Positions 8,548-18,404 of a stretch of 64,000 nucleotides of DNA are shown here, one piece after another. The notes beneath the pieces were generated by a model, which was given only the letters and a program-made list of their open reading frames with translations, searched no databases and was not told the origin of the DNA. Position 1 is the stretch's first letter. Every line of letters begins with the position of its first letter. Origin of the DNA: an uncultured Maribacter sp. (GTDB taxonomy: Bacteria; Bacteroidota; Bacteroidia; Flavobacteriales; Flavobacteriaceae); assembly GCA_947498505.1 (NCBI GenBank), contig CANMKG010000001.1, forward strand, positions 950,407 through 1,014,406, in the 5' to 3' direction. A program made the translations under genes and the position numbers.

Positions 8548-9404
8548 TTGCTTTTTGTTTGTTCCAAACGCACAGCCATATTCAACTTTCCAATTAAATC
8601 CTTGGCTAAAGTATTCTCAAATTGCTTTTTTCGGTACTTAGTTATTGATTGAATGCCCATCACGGTATTTGTTATAAACAATTCATCTGCTTTTTGTAAA
8701 TCAAATGGAGAAATAGAAGCCTCTTCGAGCTGATAAGCTTCATTCTTTTTAAGAATTTCGATTAACTTTTTTCGAATTATACCATTTAAACATCCGTCTG
8801 ATAATGGCGGTGTTTTTACAATATTATTCTTAACAAGAAAAATATTGCCATTTGTTGCTTCCACAATTTGTTTAGCATTGTTAATTAGTAAACAATTGAC
8901 GTAATCGTTTTCTTTAGCATAAATATTGGCTAAAACGTTAACAAGTTTATTACTGGTTTTAAGTGTAGACAACATATCACTATTAACCGTAAAATCTTTA
9001 AACAATTCTACTTCGTACGCGTTATCATTAAAAGTATAAAAAGGTGTAGCTAATTCTTTGGCCTCTATGATGTACGAAACTTCACGGGTTTCTGGCATAT
9101 ACAAACCACCATCCTTTCTAAAAACCGTAAGTCTAACTCTTGACGGAGATTTTTCTAAACCATTAGCGGTAACAGTTTTTATAATTTGGTCCTTTAAAAA
9201 CTCAAAAGTAAAATTCATTGGAATTTCCATACGTAAAATTCGCATTGAAGCCATCAGCCTTAAATAATGGTCTTCCCATAAAAAAACCTCTCCATTCACT
9301 GCTCGAATAGTTTCAAATAATGCATCTCCATATCGTAATCCTCTATTTTCTTGATTCAGAAAAAAAGAATTTTTAGCAACTATATCTCCGTTAAAATTGA
9401 CCAT
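8544..9404 (-). CDS. Aminotransferase class IV (aminodeoxychorismate lyase or branched-chain type)
   Basis: This PLP enzyme of fold type IV has 286 residues. Seen are RGLRYGDALFETIRA at the start, an Arg-rich strand SRVRLTVFR, the likely PLP Lys in TLKTSNKLVN, and VEATNGNIFLV with the Glu that contacts the cofactor ring. The family contains 4-amino-4-deoxychorismate lyase (PabC, for folate), branched-chain aminotransferase and D-amino acid aminotransferase. The length and motif spacing favour a PabC-like enzyme, but the substrate cannot be fixed from sequence alone. It is probably co-transcribed with the START-like gene 53 bases upstream. Confidence 0.88.
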   Translation of the reverse strand: MVNFNGDIVAKNSFFLNQENRGLRYGDALFETIRAVNGEVFLWEDHYLRLMASMRILRMEIPMNFTFEFLKDQIIKTVTANGLEKSPSRVRLTVFRKDGGLYMPETREVSYIIEAKELATPFYTFNDNAYEVELFKDFTVNSDMLSTLKTSNKLVNVLANIYAKENDYVNCLLINNAKQIVEATNGNIFLVKNNIVKTPPLSDGCLNGIIRKKLIEILKKNEAYQLEEASISPFDLQKADELFITNTVMGIQSITKYRKKQFENTLAKDLIGKLNMAVRLEQTKSN

Positions 9405-9457
9405 AAAAAAAGCCTTAAAAAAATTAAGGCCAAATATACTATTAATATCAGGGATGA

Positions 9458-9841
9458 TTAATTAGAACCTATAATATGTTTTAAATCGGAAACTTGATTC
9501 TCCCATAACATTTTAGCCTCATCCAATTCATCTTCTTCTGCAAAGTCGATAATAAATAATGAAACATCCTTTGTAATTTCATCTACTATTATGCGCATTT
9601 CAAAATAGCTATCATCATCATTCTCCGACCAAGCAAACTTTACAAAGTCATCATTCTTTTTCTTTAACAGTTTAGCTTCTTCTTCTGCCCCATCCCATAT
9701 AAACGAAAAAATCTCTCCTCTTGAATTAACATTATCAGCAAACCATTCTGAAAGCCCAGAAGGTGTAGATAAATACTGATATAACAGTTGTGGTGACGCT
9801 TGTATTACAAACTCTATCTCAAATTTTATTTTATCACTCAT
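9458..9841 (-). CDS. START-like (SRPBCC/AHA1-type) domain protein
   Basis: This 127-residue cytoplasmic protein has the helix-grip START/AHA1 fold: it starts MSDKIKFEIEFVIQASPQLLY and continues through GLSEWFADNV and FAWSENDDDSYFEM to an acidic C-terminal helix. Such domains bind hydrophobic ligands or act as Hsp90 activators; the ligand here is unknown. The open frame extends 31 codons upstream, but I chose the ATG at 9839-9841 because the extra residues are unrelated to the family. Confidence 0.8.
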   Translation of the reverse strand: MSDKIKFEIEFVIQASPQLLYQYLSTPSGLSEWFADNVNSRGEIFSFIWDGAEEEAKLLKKKNDDFVKFAWSENDDDSYFEMRIIVDEITKDVSLFIIDFAEEDELDEAKMLWENQVSDLKHIIGSN

Positions 9842-9922
9842 TCTAAATTGTTTTCTATTGCCAATATATATATTTCTAAAAGATAAAAAAACAAAACAGA
9901 TATAATATTTCCCTAAAGTAAT

Positions 9923-9954
9923 TTTGAAGATCAAAAAATTAAGCTATATATTTG
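9923..9954 (+). promoter_or_regulatory. Promoter of tRNA-Met (TTTG - N20 - TATATTTG)
   Basis: TTTG at 9923-9926 and TATATTTG at 9947-9954 are spaced by 20 bases and match the Bacteroidota consensus at both elements. The tRNA begins 20 bases after the -7 box. This is the best complete promoter match I found in the window. Confidence 0.75.
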
Positions 9955-9973
9955 CAGCCGCTTACAGCGAAAT

Positions 9974-10047
9974 GGCGAGGTAGCTCAGTTGGTTAGAGCG
10001 TCGGATTCATAACCCGGAGGTCACGAGTTCAACTCTCGTTCTCGCTA
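9974..10047 (+). tRNA. tRNA-Met (CAT), elongator type
   Basis: The cloverleaf folds fully: 7-bp acceptor stem starting GGCGAGG, D arm GCTC...GAGC, anticodon loop TTCATAA with CAT at 10008-10010, and T arm ACGAG/CTCGT with loop TTCAACT. The three G-C pairs expected in an initiator anticodon stem are not all there, so elongator Met is favoured. tRNA-Ile(CAT) modified by TilS cannot be excluded. CCA is not encoded. The gene's 3' end touches the left copy of a dispersed repeat that brackets the carbohydrate island. Confidence 0.95.
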
Positions 10048-10048
10048 C

Positions 10049-10099
10049 AAAATAAACCCATGGTTATTAGCAATATACTGCTTATTTTACCATGGGTTT
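10049..10099 (+). repeat. Dispersed hairpin repeat, left copy (next to tRNA-Met)
   Basis: A 33-base segment from 10049 to 10081 recurs in the same orientation at 29697-29729 with a single difference. The repeat and its flank fold into a hairpin: arm AAACCCATGGT at 10054-10064 pairs with ACCATGGGTTT at 10089-10099, and the loop contains TTATTAGCAATATACTGC in both copies. It starts two bases after the tRNA and may act as the tRNA terminator. It also marks the left edge of the glycoside hydrolase locus. Confidence 0.75.
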
Positions 10100-10335
10100 G
10101 TTAATTTCGAACTATTATAATTCCCTTTGGAATTGCTTCGTAATTCCATTAAAGCTTGATTTTTACCTACCAGTTCTAACCTTAATAGTTTAACTTCCTT
10201 TTGAAGCTCTAAAATATCTGTAGATAACTTTTCTTTAGTTCCTTATTAAATAACCATAATATCCTTGTTCTCTTTTTTTGATTGAATTATGTATTCTTCA
10301 TCATAAAGCATCTTTAATTTTGCTGGTTTAGACTT
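10087..10335 (-). pseudogene. Degenerate coding remnant, possibly from a mobile element
   Basis: On the minus strand two abutting frames look like one decayed gene. The first starts about 10335 and reads KPAKLKMLYDEEYIIQ before stopping near 10244. After a frame change, the second runs from 10242 to a stop at 10087-10089 and includes a Leu/Glu/Lys-rich, coiled-coil-like stretch (LELQKEVKLLRLEL). Transposase accessory proteins can look like this, but I recognise no definite family. Its last codons lie inside the right arm of the hairpin repeat. Confidence 0.35.
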
Positions 10336-10337
10336 AA

Positions 10338-13295
10338 TTAACCTTCATCTGGAAGTCCTTGCATACTTTCTTTAACCTCGGGGTTTGACGTATCAAATAG
10401 TGACGTAATTTGAGATACTTCAATCTGAGTATCTGGATTAAATGTTTTTGAAGCCATATAATTAATTAACGATTGTCTAAATTGTTTAGCAACTGGTCTG
10501 TTCTCTAAATTATTCTCAATATCAATAGCGCAAATTAAAAGTTTGCCTTTGCCTACTTTTGCCTCAACTACTAATCCTAATTTTCTATTCAACTTCCATG
10601 AATCTATAGGTTGAATGATAGGTTTGTAATTTATAGGCCAAGGATGTTTCTCTTCAAACTGGTCTAAAATCATTGGTTGGCACTCTGTTAATAACTCCCA
10701 CCAATTCCAATTGGCGTGAGAGTCTGTCTTAAAGTCCTTAAAGAATGTATGTTTAGGATTCATAGTAATGCCATTAGCTGAAGATTGCCCTCCTTTCTCA
10801 CCAAAACTCGTCCAATAAAACGTCGTGAAACAACTTGGTAAGTTCCCTTTTAATGTTCCTTTTTTAGGCAATAATAATACTGTTTTTCCTTTCTTCAATT
10901 GCTTTAAAGTATTATTATCCCAGCTATTAGTTACCTTAATTGACTTTGGAAACTCGGTCACTTTACTGTCTGCATACACCCAAAAATCCCAATCATTAGT
11001 TAATCCATTAACTTTTGATACTAACTGTAAATTATATTTTGAAGGCGCTACATCTGATAAATCCATTTGAAACGCTCCAACATCTTGTAAACCTTGATTT
11101 ACTATAGCCTTTGATGGTATCTTTTTTGAAATGATAACTTTTCCTGCTTCATTGGTTATTATCATTTCTAAATCTTCTAAGTCTAAATTTTCGTTTCCAT
11201 AGTGACTGACTTCGAACGTGGCAGAAAAACTATCTGAATTGGTAAAGACTCTTTTGGATAATCTAGCCAGTAACACAGATGTGCCACAGAATTTTTGCAT
11301 TTCCTTAGCATCTACATAACTCTTTTCTTGGTAAAAAGCGTCTGTAAATCCTACAGGAGCTGTATTTTGTCCTGTAAAGTCATTTAATGACAACCATTGA
11401 AACCCTGCCATCTCACCAGACCTGAATGCAGCCTCTATCTCTTCCTTAGTTAATTGCACTTGCCATTTACCAGAATCGTGTATAAAATTTGGCAATTGAT
11501 TAACTAAACCTCGCTCTTTTAGTTGGTCTGCAGCAATCTCTAAATACGTAGGTCTCAAGTATCCCTTGTATTTTTCTATTTCATTAAATACATCTGGATA
11601 AGCGCAAAATTGTGCTAATTCATGAGATATAATTGGATTGTTAAATTTTGAATTATACAAGTCTATTGATTCGTCCCAATCTATTGTTGTTTGTGGCTTT
11701 TCTGTATAAAACAATGAATTTTCGGGTATTGGAGGCCAAAATGCCTGATAACGTGTACGCCCTCTGCCTCTTTCAAAAGAGTCATCTTTTATATGACTTA
11801 CAACTTCAAAATCCATTTCATTCGGTATGCCTTGATTTTCAGCAATACTCGCTTTTACAGTATATAACCTTGTTGTATCAGTATTTTTCCATTGTTCTAT
11901 TAAATCATCAGCTATTTCTGTATCAATCCCACTTTCATTTCCTAATCCCATCATTACAAACGACGGGTGATTATTTAAATAAGACAACATTTCATCAGAT
12001 TCTTCTTTAAAAAATTGATGTATTTCAGGGTCTTTAACCCAAGACCATTCGTGTACTTCTGGCGCCAAGTACACACCTAGTTCATCGGCAGCTATAAAAG
12101 CTTGTTTTGGTGGACACCAAGAATGATATCTCACAAAATTTAACCCAAAATCTTTATGTTTTTGCAACACACGTTTCCATTCATTTACAGACATGGGCGC
12201 ATATCCTGTTTTAGGATATACTGCACAATCTACATTACCGCGTAAAAAAGTTTTAATACCGTTAATATAAAAATGCTTCCCATCGGTTTTAAATGCTCTC
12301 ATCCCAAATGTAACGGATGCAGTATCATGATAATTTTCACTTGAAGATTTAACTACTAAATCAACCTTTAGTTTATACAAATTTGGATTAAATTCACTCC
12401 ATAGTTTAGTATCCTTTCCTAGAGTATAATTAAAGGTTAATTTTTGAATTTTATCGCCCGTTAAAACTCCTTTCTCGTTTTTTGCCAAAGGAATATGTTC
12501 ATTACCATTATACCCATGCGCATCTAAACTCAAGTTGAACGCGCCTTTTAAACCTAATGTGTTTTCTACATCAACTAATACCTTGACAGTCTTTGTTTTT
12601 ATATCTGGAATAGTCTTTACATTGGTAATTGATACTTTGTCTTTGGCATTTATTTTAATAGCGCCAACAATGCCGTTCCAAGTACCTTGAGTTTGGTCTG
12701 AAACACTGTGAGGCATATTACCTATTTTATAAATTTCGCTATTATCAATCCTAATTGTTAATCTATGTTTCCCTGTTTGTAATTCATTTAAAACATATTG
12801 ATGTGGTACTGCTAAGGACTCATTAGAACCTAAAAGTTTCCCATCCAGCCATACTGTAGATTTCCAATGACAACGTTCTAGAAAAAGAACTTTATTTTTA
12901 TTTTCAAAACCTTCTGGGATTTCTATTTCTTTAGAAAACCAAGCAGCTCCAATATAATGGTGCCTTGGCATTAAAAACTGTATAAGTTTAAAATTGTCGT
13001 CTTCCTGAGCATATTTATCAAGTGACGGATGCCTTTTTGATAAGTCTAAAGGTTTCCACCATTTTGTTTCTGGCCCAGGCTTTTCACCATAACCTTGCTC
13101 TTGTAAACAACCTGGAAGATTTACGCTGTCTTCAAAATCTATGTCATACCATTTCTGAGAAATGCCCTCATCTTTGGGGTCTAATTTCAAAGACCATTCT
13201 CCGGATAAATCAATTTCATTTACCTGTTGCGCTTTTATCTTAAAAATAAAAGTACATATCAAAAAAACTAACATTATAAATTCTTTAAACCTCAT
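10338..13295 (-). CDS. Glycoside hydrolase family 2 enzyme, secreted
   Basis: This 985-residue enzyme has a signal peptide (hydrophobic core about residues 8-22, ending KAQQ). A GH2 sugar-binding jelly roll (about 30-225), an Ig-like domain (about 225-340) and a TIM barrel from about 340 follow. The likely acid/base is Glu454 in GLGNESG and a candidate nucleophile is Glu559 in ISHELAQF. GH2 includes beta-galactosidases, beta-mannosidases, beta-glucuronidases and arabinosidases, and I cannot choose from sequence alone. The tail after about residue 790 is a separate beta-rich region. It is the last gene of the minus-strand island and stops just before the coding remnant. Confidence 0.9.
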   Translation of the reverse strand: MRFKEFIMLVFLICTFIFKIKAQQVNEIDLSGEWSLKLDPKDEGISQKWYDIDFEDSVNLPGCLQEQGYGEKPGPETKWWKPLDLSKRHPSLDKYAQEDDNFKLIQFLMPRHHYIGAAWFSKEIEIPEGFENKNKVLFLERCHWKSTVWLDGKLLGSNESLAVPHQYVLNELQTGKHRLTIRIDNSEIYKIGNMPHSVSDQTQGTWNGIVGAIKINAKDKVSITNVKTIPDIKTKTVKVLVDVENTLGLKGAFNLSLDAHGYNGNEHIPLAKNEKGVLTGDKIQKLTFNYTLGKDTKLWSEFNPNLYKLKVDLVVKSSSENYHDTASVTFGMRAFKTDGKHFYINGIKTFLRGNVDCAVYPKTGYAPMSVNEWKRVLQKHKDFGLNFVRYHSWCPPKQAFIAADELGVYLAPEVHEWSWVKDPEIHQFFKEESDEMLSYLNNHPSFVMMGLGNESGIDTEIADDLIEQWKNTDTTRLYTVKASIAENQGIPNEMDFEVVSHIKDDSFERGRGRTRYQAFWPPIPENSLFYTEKPQTTIDWDESIDLYNSKFNNPIISHELAQFCAYPDVFNEIEKYKGYLRPTYLEIAADQLKERGLVNQLPNFIHDSGKWQVQLTKEEIEAAFRSGEMAGFQWLSLNDFTGQNTAPVGFTDAFYQEKSYVDAKEMQKFCGTSVLLARLSKRVFTNSDSFSATFEVSHYGNENLDLEDLEMIITNEAGKVIISKKIPSKAIVNQGLQDVGAFQMDLSDVAPSKYNLQLVSKVNGLTNDWDFWVYADSKVTEFPKSIKVTNSWDNNTLKQLKKGKTVLLLPKKGTLKGNLPSCFTTFYWTSFGEKGGQSSANGITMNPKHTFFKDFKTDSHANWNWWELLTECQPMILDQFEEKHPWPINYKPIIQPIDSWKLNRKLGLVVEAKVGKGKLLICAIDIENNLENRPVAKQFRQSLINYMASKTFNPDTQIEVSQITSLFDTSNPEVKESMQGLPDEG

Positions 13296-13648
13296 ACAGT
13301 ATTATTTTATTTATTGTTACATCTCTTAATCAACATAAATCAAAAAAGATTAGCCGATTGAACCGAAATACATATTTTCCTTTACCTTCTACGAACTTAA
13401 ACCCAATAACCATTAAGAGGTCTATCTGGTCAGATTCCAAATATCTAACTGTTAACTAATCCTCTCAATTCCAATAAGGAACTGTAGTTGTATGGTTTGA
13501 CTCCATTACAGAAAACTTCAGAGTTTTCACGAGATTATTTATGAATAATAATTACACTTAGCTGAAAAAAGTGTCAACATTGTAAAAATCACATGCTTTA
13601 ATACCATTTTTGCTACTATTTTTTCAAAAAAATTGCCTTTTATTGGTT
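13296..13648. other. Intergenic stretch between GH2 and the DUF5107-TPR gene
   Basis: No open frame of useful length is present on either strand, and I see no tRNA, clear promoter or terminator. Stops occur in all frames. It may hold the GH2 promoter, because the gap is too long for simple co-transcription, but no TAnnTTTG box is visible on the minus strand. Confidence 0.5.
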
Positions 13649-16600
13649 TTAGGGCAAACTAATTTCCACCGTTATTTTGTTCTTAAACCTATGTGCTGCA
13701 ACATGCATTGCATTTAAGTGTAACACTTCATTAAACAGCTGTAACGCTTTATTTTTATTACCAAGACCCAATTCTGTTAGCCCTATTAAATACTTGTTTT
13801 CCCAACTGTTTCTTTGTTGTAAGTCTTCTTCAAACACCAATAACAAAGGAAGTGAAGTCGCAAAATAATCTATCTTAACCGTCTCCTTCAACTTGTTTTC
13901 TGCATAAGCTCTTATACTAATCAACAAATCTGTAGCCTCCTTGTTTTCTCCTAATTCTTTAAGAGATAATGCTGAATAATAAGATAGTTCGGAATAAGCA
14001 TTCACAGCCATATCCACAAAATCACCTTGTTCGGTAGCACTTTGTTTAAAACATACCTCAGCTTCTTTAATTTTTCCAAGAGTTTTCAATGCTCTTCCTT
14101 GCCAATATTTTAAATGTGCCTTTGCCTGTAACGGATGATATTTCTCTCCTAGGTTATCAGGTGTATTTTCTGCCATATTAAAATACTCAAGTGCCTTTTC
14201 CGCGTCGTTAGAAGCCAACGCATTTTGTCCTTTTTTCAAACAAGTATACGTATACTGGCGAATGACTTGACCTTCACCCCCTTCCCATGGATGGAATTTT
14301 TTATTAATCATTACATCCATAGCCTTATCGTATTGCCCTGTAAAATTATAAAGCGCTGCTAGTTCTACACTAAAATCATCACGCTCTAAAATAGCCTCTA
14401 ATTTAGTTTCTATAAAAGCTAAACGTTCTTTCGGACTATCGTTCATTTTTTTACGTAACTGATCGTATTCAAACAGAATTCGCATGTCATCTGGGGAAAA
14501 TGATATAGCTTTTTCAAAGGCTTTACGTGCTTTTTCTCCATCTTGTTCATTATTCCAATAGGCAATCCCTAAATTTCTATAGAGCGTACCATATTGCATA
14601 TCCTTTTTTGCTGCAATTTCCCAAGAACCTATGGCTTCTTTATGCCTTTTTTTATCTAATAAATAATTCCCTAAACCGTAAGCTGCCAAGGCTGGATTAG
14701 TAGTATTCTTGATAACCCATTCCAATACAATTTGTTCATGAACTCTTGAAGGAAAACAATAATCTGGGTTTAACCCACTTGCTTTTTCTAAAAAGAGTTT
14801 AGATTTATCTACTTCATTATTCCTAGCATATAACCAAGCTAAAACAAACCAAGTAATTGTAGATTGCTTTAAAGGGTTAGGTACTGCCGAATCTGGAATT
14901 AAATTATCATGATGTAATTCAATTAATTCAATTGCTGCTTTATAGTTACCTGCATCTGTATAATCAAAAGTAATATCAAGGATAGTTTGTGCATCGTTTC
15001 TAGAGCTTTCTAAAAACGTTTGATAATCTCCCGATATTCTTGCGAGTTCAAATTTTGCCCATTGGTCTAAGGCATCCGTTTTTAACACTTCTTTTAAAGT
15101 GTTTTTAGCTTCTTCTTTTCTATCAATTTCATGTAGCAAAATCGCTTTTAAAATGTAAGCCTTATTATTTTGTCTGTTGGTATCCAAAGATGCTTCAATA
15201 TGCTCTAGAGCTAAAGATATATTACCTTTTTTGCTTTCAATATTCGCTAACAAATAGTTGGCTGCGGAACGCCATGTATAACTCCAGGTTGCTTTATACA
15301 ATTTTGAATGTGCCTGTTCTAATTTATTTTGAAATAGGTAGGTTAATCCTGCAAAATAATGTGCTTCTCCCGTTTGTGGATTTGGATGATAAGACGTTAA
15401 GGTTGTTATGGCAGAATTGAAATTCGCCAACGCCTCATCAAAACGTCCTTGTTTTAATTTGGATTTCCCTAGTTCGATAGCTGCATTAGAATCCTTAGAA
15501 TTTCGTTCTAAAGCCTTTTTCCAGTAAGTTTCTGGGTATCTAGTTGGATGACGATATAATTCTAGGTGTTCACCTATAAGGTTTAATTCTGAATTTGTTT
15601 CTACTTGTTGTGCTTCAAAAGGTTCTTTGGCTGTTATTCTATTTCTTGTTTTTGAAGTCTCTTTTTGATGGTATGCTAACAATTCATTGTCTAGCTTATC
15701 TATTACTGTTAAAGAAATATCATTTTCTTCTCCAGAAAGTATAGACTTTGAAATATCCTTCCAAGGTTGATTTGGAGAAATTGATACATTTTTAATTTTA
15801 GTTTGTCTATCTCCAACTCTTAAAATAATATCAATATTTTCAATTTCTTTTGTTGATGCTACCCCCAAATCCAATTTGTTGTCTTGTTGCACTTTAAGCC
15901 TAATTGCTAAATCGTTATTCGCATTTTGAACTGGTCCTAAATTTTTATAACCCCACCAAAATTGAGAAAATGTTTTGGTTTCATACGGCGCCAAATAGCT
16001 GAAATCTGGTTGATTATCTGTATAAACTCCAGCCATCAGTTCAAAATACGGGCCTCCTTTATCGGTAAGTTCTCTGTCCCATGCTCTTCCGAACTCAGAG
16101 TTACCCCATGTCCATTGTTTTTTACCTGGTGCGATATGCCTATTAGCCACATGTATAAAACCACCATTAGTTTTGTGGTCGTAACCTCCAAAGAAATCAT
16201 AATTGGTTTCACAAACCATATAACTTGTGGGCACAGGAATATTTGAATAACGCCTTAAATCGTTAGCTCCTTTTCGTTTATGGTATGGAATACCATAATA
16301 ATCGTTTTCCGCTAATGGAAAACTACTTTGAGCCCTTACAGCATGGTCTGCCACATAATGCACATCTGTTGGAAAGAAACTTTCGTATTTATCATGTACT
16401 TCTACTGCTACATTTGCCCACCATAAAAAGGTTTGTATAAACGGCGTTCTGTTGAACAAACGCGCACGTAATTCTATGAGTGAACTATCTGGTCGTAATC
16501 GTAATCCGTGCATTCCTTTTAAACGATTCAATGGGTCATATTCAGACATCCAAATCGTTTTGGCACCATCGCTTTCATGTTCAATATGCACATCGGTAGG

Positions 16601-16990
16601 CAAATAGGTACCTGGTCTATGATGCTGAGGCCAGTTAAATTCTACACCACCACTAAGCCAAGGTCCCGCCAAACCTACGAGCGCTGGTTTTATAACGTCC
16701 TGTTTATAGAAAAAATCATAATTATCATTGGTCTTATCTTGTGCTTCAAAAATACGTCCTCCAATTTCTGGCAGAATGGATAGACGTACATATTCATTTT
16801 CTAGTACAGCTTCTTTATACTTCTGGTCTATGGCATGGTCGTAAACCTTATCTACAAATGGTACTGGATATACTTTTCCGTTGGAACCTTGATATACCCT
16901 TTTTTCAAAAAAAACAGGGTTTATTTCTGGTTTTCCCAACGCATAAGTTGGTATGATTCTATCGTGAATTTTTACACTTACCTTACTCAA
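13649..16990 (-). CDS. DUF5107 domain protein with long TPR region
   Basis: This large (1113-residue) protein has no signal peptide, so it should be cytoplasmic. Residues about 20-355 form a DUF5107 domain, which resembles the galactose mutarotase / aldose epimerase beta-sandwich fold (SILPEIGGRIFEAQDK, GGVEFNWPQHH, and Trp-rich strands such as WWANVAVEVHDKYESF). After a short Ig-like stretch, residues about 490-1105 are tetratricopeptide repeats (for example AIELGKSKLKQGRFDEALANF and EKYHPLQAKAHLKYWQGRAL). The gene sits directly upstream of GH2 and 28 bases after the sugar porter, so it likely handles imported sugar or oligosaccharide. Its reaction is not established here. Confidence 0.85.
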   Translation of the reverse strand: MSKVSVKIHDRIIPTYALGKPEINPVFFEKRVYQGSNGKVYPVPFVDKVYDHAIDQKYKEAVLENEYVRLSILPEIGGRIFEAQDKTNDNYDFFYKQDVIKPALVGLAGPWLSGGVEFNWPQHHRPGTYLPTDVHIEHESDGAKTIWMSEYDPLNRLKGMHGLRLRPDSSLIELRARLFNRTPFIQTFLWWANVAVEVHDKYESFFPTDVHYVADHAVRAQSSFPLAENDYYGIPYHKRKGANDLRRYSNIPVPTSYMVCETNYDFFGGYDHKTNGGFIHVANRHIAPGKKQWTWGNSEFGRAWDRELTDKGGPYFELMAGVYTDNQPDFSYLAPYETKTFSQFWWGYKNLGPVQNANNDLAIRLKVQQDNKLDLGVASTKEIENIDIILRVGDRQTKIKNVSISPNQPWKDISKSILSGEENDISLTVIDKLDNELLAYHQKETSKTRNRITAKEPFEAQQVETNSELNLIGEHLELYRHPTRYPETYWKKALERNSKDSNAAIELGKSKLKQGRFDEALANFNSAITTLTSYHPNPQTGEAHYFAGLTYLFQNKLEQAHSKLYKATWSYTWRSAANYLLANIESKKGNISLALEHIEASLDTNRQNNKAYILKAILLHEIDRKEEAKNTLKEVLKTDALDQWAKFELARISGDYQTFLESSRNDAQTILDITFDYTDAGNYKAAIELIELHHDNLIPDSAVPNPLKQSTITWFVLAWLYARNNEVDKSKLFLEKASGLNPDYCFPSRVHEQIVLEWVIKNTTNPALAAYGLGNYLLDKKRHKEAIGSWEIAAKKDMQYGTLYRNLGIAYWNNEQDGEKARKAFEKAISFSPDDMRILFEYDQLRKKMNDSPKERLAFIETKLEAILERDDFSVELAALYNFTGQYDKAMDVMINKKFHPWEGGEGQVIRQYTYTCLKKGQNALASNDAEKALEYFNMAENTPDNLGEKYHPLQAKAHLKYWQGRALKTLGKIKEAEVCFKQSATEQGDFVDMAVNAYSELSYYSALSLKELGENKEATDLLISIRAYAENKLKETVKIDYFATSLPLLLVFEEDLQQRNSWENKYLIGLTELGLGNKNKALQLFNEVLHLNAMHVAAHRFKNKITVEISLP

Positions 16991-17018
16991 AATATTACTA
17001 TTATTTTTAATGTAATTA

Positions 17019-18404
17019 TTAGTTTTTGGTTAACTCTTCTTCTATTTCTTCTAAGGTTTTCCCTTTGGTTTCTGGTAATTTTTTAAGTGTAAAAATGAAA
17101 CCTAAAAAGCATATAACTCCATATAACCAAAATGTACCTGAAGTCCCTAAAGTTTCGTTCAATATTGGAAATGTATAAGTCAACAAGAAGCACGCTGACC
17201 ATAGCGCTACTGTAGCTACTGCCATTGCTGCACCACGAACTCTATTTGGGAAAATTTCGGATAGTATTACCCATGTTACTGGTGCTAACGACATGGCGTA
17301 ACAACCAATGGATATAACAACCAAAAGCAACAATGGCCACCCAGAAATACTAAAATAATAGGCAAGTCCCATAACAGCATAAATACCTGCTAAACCTCCT
17401 GCTCCAATAAGCATTAAAGCACGTCTACCTAATTTATCAACGGTATAGATGGCAATAAAAGTGAATATAAGGTTTACACCTCCAGTAACTACAATATTAA
17501 AAAGGATGTCTGACACACCATAACCAGCCGCTTCAAAAATCTCTTCCGCGTAATTAAAAATAACATTGATACCACACCACTGCTGAAAAGCTGCTAAAAC
17601 TATCCCTATGATTAATATAGGTCGTAATTCAGGTTTCAATAGCTGTCTAGCACCTACTTTCTTAACTGAAGAAGTTAAGGTTTTTGTTACATTGAATACT
17701 TCTGTTTTAGCATACCCTACTCCTCCAATTTTTTCCAAAATTTTACCCGCTTTATTTTCATATCCGTTTTGCATTAACCAACGTGGACTTTCAGGAACAA
17801 AAAACATGAGAATAAAGAAAAGTCCCGATGGAATAATTTCCGCCCAAAACATCCAACGCCATCCCCATTGCCCATTCCATGAAGCCAATATCTCAGCATC
17901 TGTTGCTGTTGTAGCTACAGGTTCTGCTATCATCAAATTCACAATTTGCGCTAACATAATACCAATAACTATTGTAAGCTGATTAAGCGATACAAACTTG
18001 CCTCGCGTTTTCGCTGGTGCGACTTCCGCTATATACATTGGTGATAAATTTGAAGCGAGACCAATACCAATTCCTCCTAAAATTCTATAAAAGATGAACA
18101 AATTAAAACTTGATGTTGCTCCTGTTCCTAACGCAGAAACTACAAATAACAGAGCAGAAAAAATCAACAATCGTTTTCTACCAAATCTATCACTAAATAC
18201 ACCTGAGGTAATAGCTCCAAAGAGACACCCAATTAAAGCACAACTCATTGCCCATCCTTGTAGAGAAGGAGATTGTGATATATTAAAAAACTTTTCGTAA
18301 AAAGGTTTTGCTCCTCCAATCACCACCCAATCGTAACCAAAAAGTAATCCTCCCATAGCTGACACCATGGAAATGGTGAAAATGTATTTCGTATTTAGTT
18401 TCAC
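17019..18404 (-). CDS. MFS sugar porter (XylE/AraE/GalP-like)
   Basis: This 461-residue inner-membrane protein has 12 predicted transmembrane helices and the sugar porter signatures: GGLLFGYDWVVIGGA in helix 1, DRFGRKR in the first cytoplasmic loop, PESPRWLM before the central loop, DKLGRRALM in the second half and PETKGKTLEEIEEEL at the end. Such porters import a monosaccharide with protons. In this locus it probably carries the galactose or fucose released by the neighbouring glycosidases. It lies 28 bases upstream of the DUF5107 gene and is likely co-transcribed with it. Confidence 0.93.
   Translation of the reverse strand: MKLNTKYIFTISMVSAMGGLLFGYDWVVIGGAKPFYEKFFNISQSPSLQGWAMSCALIGCLFGAITSGVFSDRFGRKRLLIFSALLFVVSALGTGATSSFNLFIFYRILGGIGIGLASNLSPMYIAEVAPAKTRGKFVSLNQLTIVIGIMLAQIVNLMIAEPVATTATDAEILASWNGQWGWRWMFWAEIIPSGLFFILMFFVPESPRWLMQNGYENKAGKILEKIGGVGYAKTEVFNVTKTLTSSVKKVGARQLLKPELRPILIIGIVLAAFQQWCGINVIFNYAEEIFEAAGYGVSDILFNIVVTGGVNLIFTFIAIYTVDKLGRRALMLIGAGGLAGIYAVMGLAYYFSISGWPLLLLVVISIGCYAMSLAPVTWVILSEIFPNRVRGAAMAVATVALWSACFLLTYTFPILNETLGTSGTFWLYGVICFLGFIFTLKKLPETKGKTLEEIEEELTKN

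Noticed and set aside
10009..10060. The tRNA as an initiator tRNA-fMet
   Set aside because: The anticodon stem (TCGGA / CCCGG) lacks the three consecutive G-C pairs typical of initiators, and position 1-72 can pair.
13296..13648. A possible decayed gene in the GH2 upstream gap
   Set aside because: Translation in all frames gave only short pieces with no recognisable motif.
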